A DNA stretch of 64,000 bases from Synechococcus sp. WH 7803 (GTDB lineage: Bacteria > Cyanobacteriota > Cyanobacteriia > PCC-6307 > Cyanobiaceae), in NCBI GenBank assembly GCA_000063505.1, contig CT971583.1, positions 1,209,918-1,273,917 of the forward strand. Direction: 5' to 3'. The notes beneath the pieces were generated by a model. That model saw nothing but the letters and a program-made list of their open reading frames with translations. It made no database searches and was not told where the DNA came from. Made by a program: the position numbers and the translations under genes. Within the stretch, counting starts at the first letter, position 1. Every line of letters begins with the position of its first letter. Positions 63,484 through 64,000 of the stretch are shown piece after piece.

Positions 63484-63584
63484 TCAAAGGATCAGCGTCT
63501 CTTTGCAGGTTAGGCCTGAGTAGCGCTGACGAGCGTTGGCCAACAACCAGTGCACGCCCAGGTCAACAATTACAATCTCAGAAA

Positions 63585-63658
63585 CGGGGCGTGGCGCAGT
63601 TTGGTAGCGCGGGTGCTTTGGGAGCACTAGGTCGCAGGTTCGAATCCTGTCGCCCCGA
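63585..63658 (+). tRNA. tRNA-Pro (anticodon TGG)
   Basis: 74 nt. Acceptor CGGGGCG/CGCCCCG, D-arm GCGC...GCGC, anticodon loop CTTTGGG (anticodon TGG), T-loop TTCGAAT with stem CAGG/CCTG. CCA not encoded. The 3' side is followed by ~290 bp without a clear gene. Confidence 0.96.
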
Positions 63659-63743
63659 TTGTCTTGTTGTTCTGGCATCAGTAGCTGTTGAGACGGTTCC
63701 AATCGCCTCCACCGTCCAAGCTCCCGACAGTTACCAAGAACCA

Positions 63744-63836
63744 GTGGAAGTTCTCACCGCTCTGGCCATCCTTCCTTTCTTGGCCGCACTCGTCGTCGGC
63801 GCCCGAGAAGCGGAAGATGCCAGCCGCAACAGCTGA
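63744..63836 (+). CDS. Possible 30-residue hydrophobic mini-protein
   Basis: From GTG 63744: 30 residues ending REAEDASRNS with one hydrophobic stretch (LTALAILPFLAALVVGA). The frame is also open upstream through tRNA-Pro but has no other start after the tRNA. No good ribosome binding site is seen. The rest of the 63659-63947 stretch holds nothing I can identify. Confidence 0.3.
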   Translation: MEVLTALAILPFLAALVVGAREAEDASRNS

Positions 63837-63947
63837 TCGCCATCGGCCTTGACGGTTCGACTGTGAAGGATCGGCTCCAAAGGACCTTGTGTCCGTGGTG
63901 CTTGAACGACGTTCGTTGCTAAGCCGGATGCAGAGCCGGATACTGCG

Positions 63948-64000
63948 ATGCGCTGGACGCTGGTCCTAACAAGTCTTGTTTTAGGTGGTTTTGCAGCGAC
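63948..64000 (+). CDS. Start of an exported or membrane protein (runs off the window)
   Basis: ATG 63948 opens a frame reading MRWTLVLTSLVLGGFAA up to the window end: a charged start followed by a hydrophobic run, i.e. a signal peptide or first membrane helix. An in-frame TGA lies upstream, so this ATG is the first possible start. Nothing else can be said. Confidence 0.45.
   Translation, partial: MRWTLVLTSLVLGGFAA

Noticed and set aside
63484-63702. Minus-strand frame across tRNA-Pro ([11 protein letters not shown]...)
   Set aside because: Well-known artefact: translation of the tRNA-Pro antisense strand; no independent coding signal.

Overview
The window is chromosomal DNA from a picocyanobacterium, most likely a marine Synechococcus. 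The evidence is phycobilisome genes (apcF, pcyA), chlorophyll and carotenoid genes (chlP, gun4, an Mg-cyclase-associated protein, crtH), photosystem II genes (psb28, psbY), a textbook NtcA promoter on glnA, high GC and very compact gene packing with many start/stop overlaps. No rRNA, CRISPR array, insertion sequence, integrase or prophage was seen. Two tRNAs (Lys-TTT, Pro-TGG) lie near the right end.

Layout. 1-9.8 kb: typA start, U32 peptidase, VanY-like carboxypeptidase, chlP, glyS, sulfite reductase, VanX-like dipeptidase. 9.8-15.7 kb: recG and a 388-residue conserved protein, once overlapping neighbours, now separated by a 1.8-kb insertion. It carries the 3' end of a ROK kinase gene, an AT-rich membrane-protein gene and a decayed 5' part of proA, and is flanked by 373-bp direct repeats. 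15.7-22 kb: tsf, rpsB, a glycosyltransferase, then pcyA-devB-devC-devA in one overlapping run. 22-29.8 kb: paired M16 peptidases, a SipA/DUF3148 protein, bioY-lspA-FHA/PBP1-GTPase. 29.8-33.6 kb: PLP decarboxylase, tadA, aminotransferase, apcF. 33.7-43 kb: glnA with its NtcA promoter, a methyltransferase, small conserved genes, an RsbW-like kinase, gun4, mnmH, psb28 with two AI-2E-type permeases, and a flavin reductase. 43-52.7 kb: secDF, pdhB, DUF3082, ispE, rsmA, a uridine-kinase-like protein, yraN and pdxJ. 52.7-64 kb: plsC, bolA-grxD, an OmpR-type regulator with a degenerate receiver, crtH, a cation efflux protein, trmFO, psbY, gamma-carbonic anhydrase, tRNA-Lys, a receiver/histidine kinase/PAS set, tRNA-Pro and the start of an exported protein.

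Most of the window is ordinary housekeeping and photosynthetic core. The clear anomaly is the repeat-flanked insertion at 12.08-14.62 kb. It looks like integration by single-crossover homologous recombination or an ectopic duplication: both target genes stay intact while the donor genes are truncated and decaying. Other points worth checking are the pseudo-receiver regulator, the FHA-PBP fusion, pcyA coupling to a DevBCA exporter, GlnA lacking the adenylylation tyrosine, and several very small genes that automated callers may miss.
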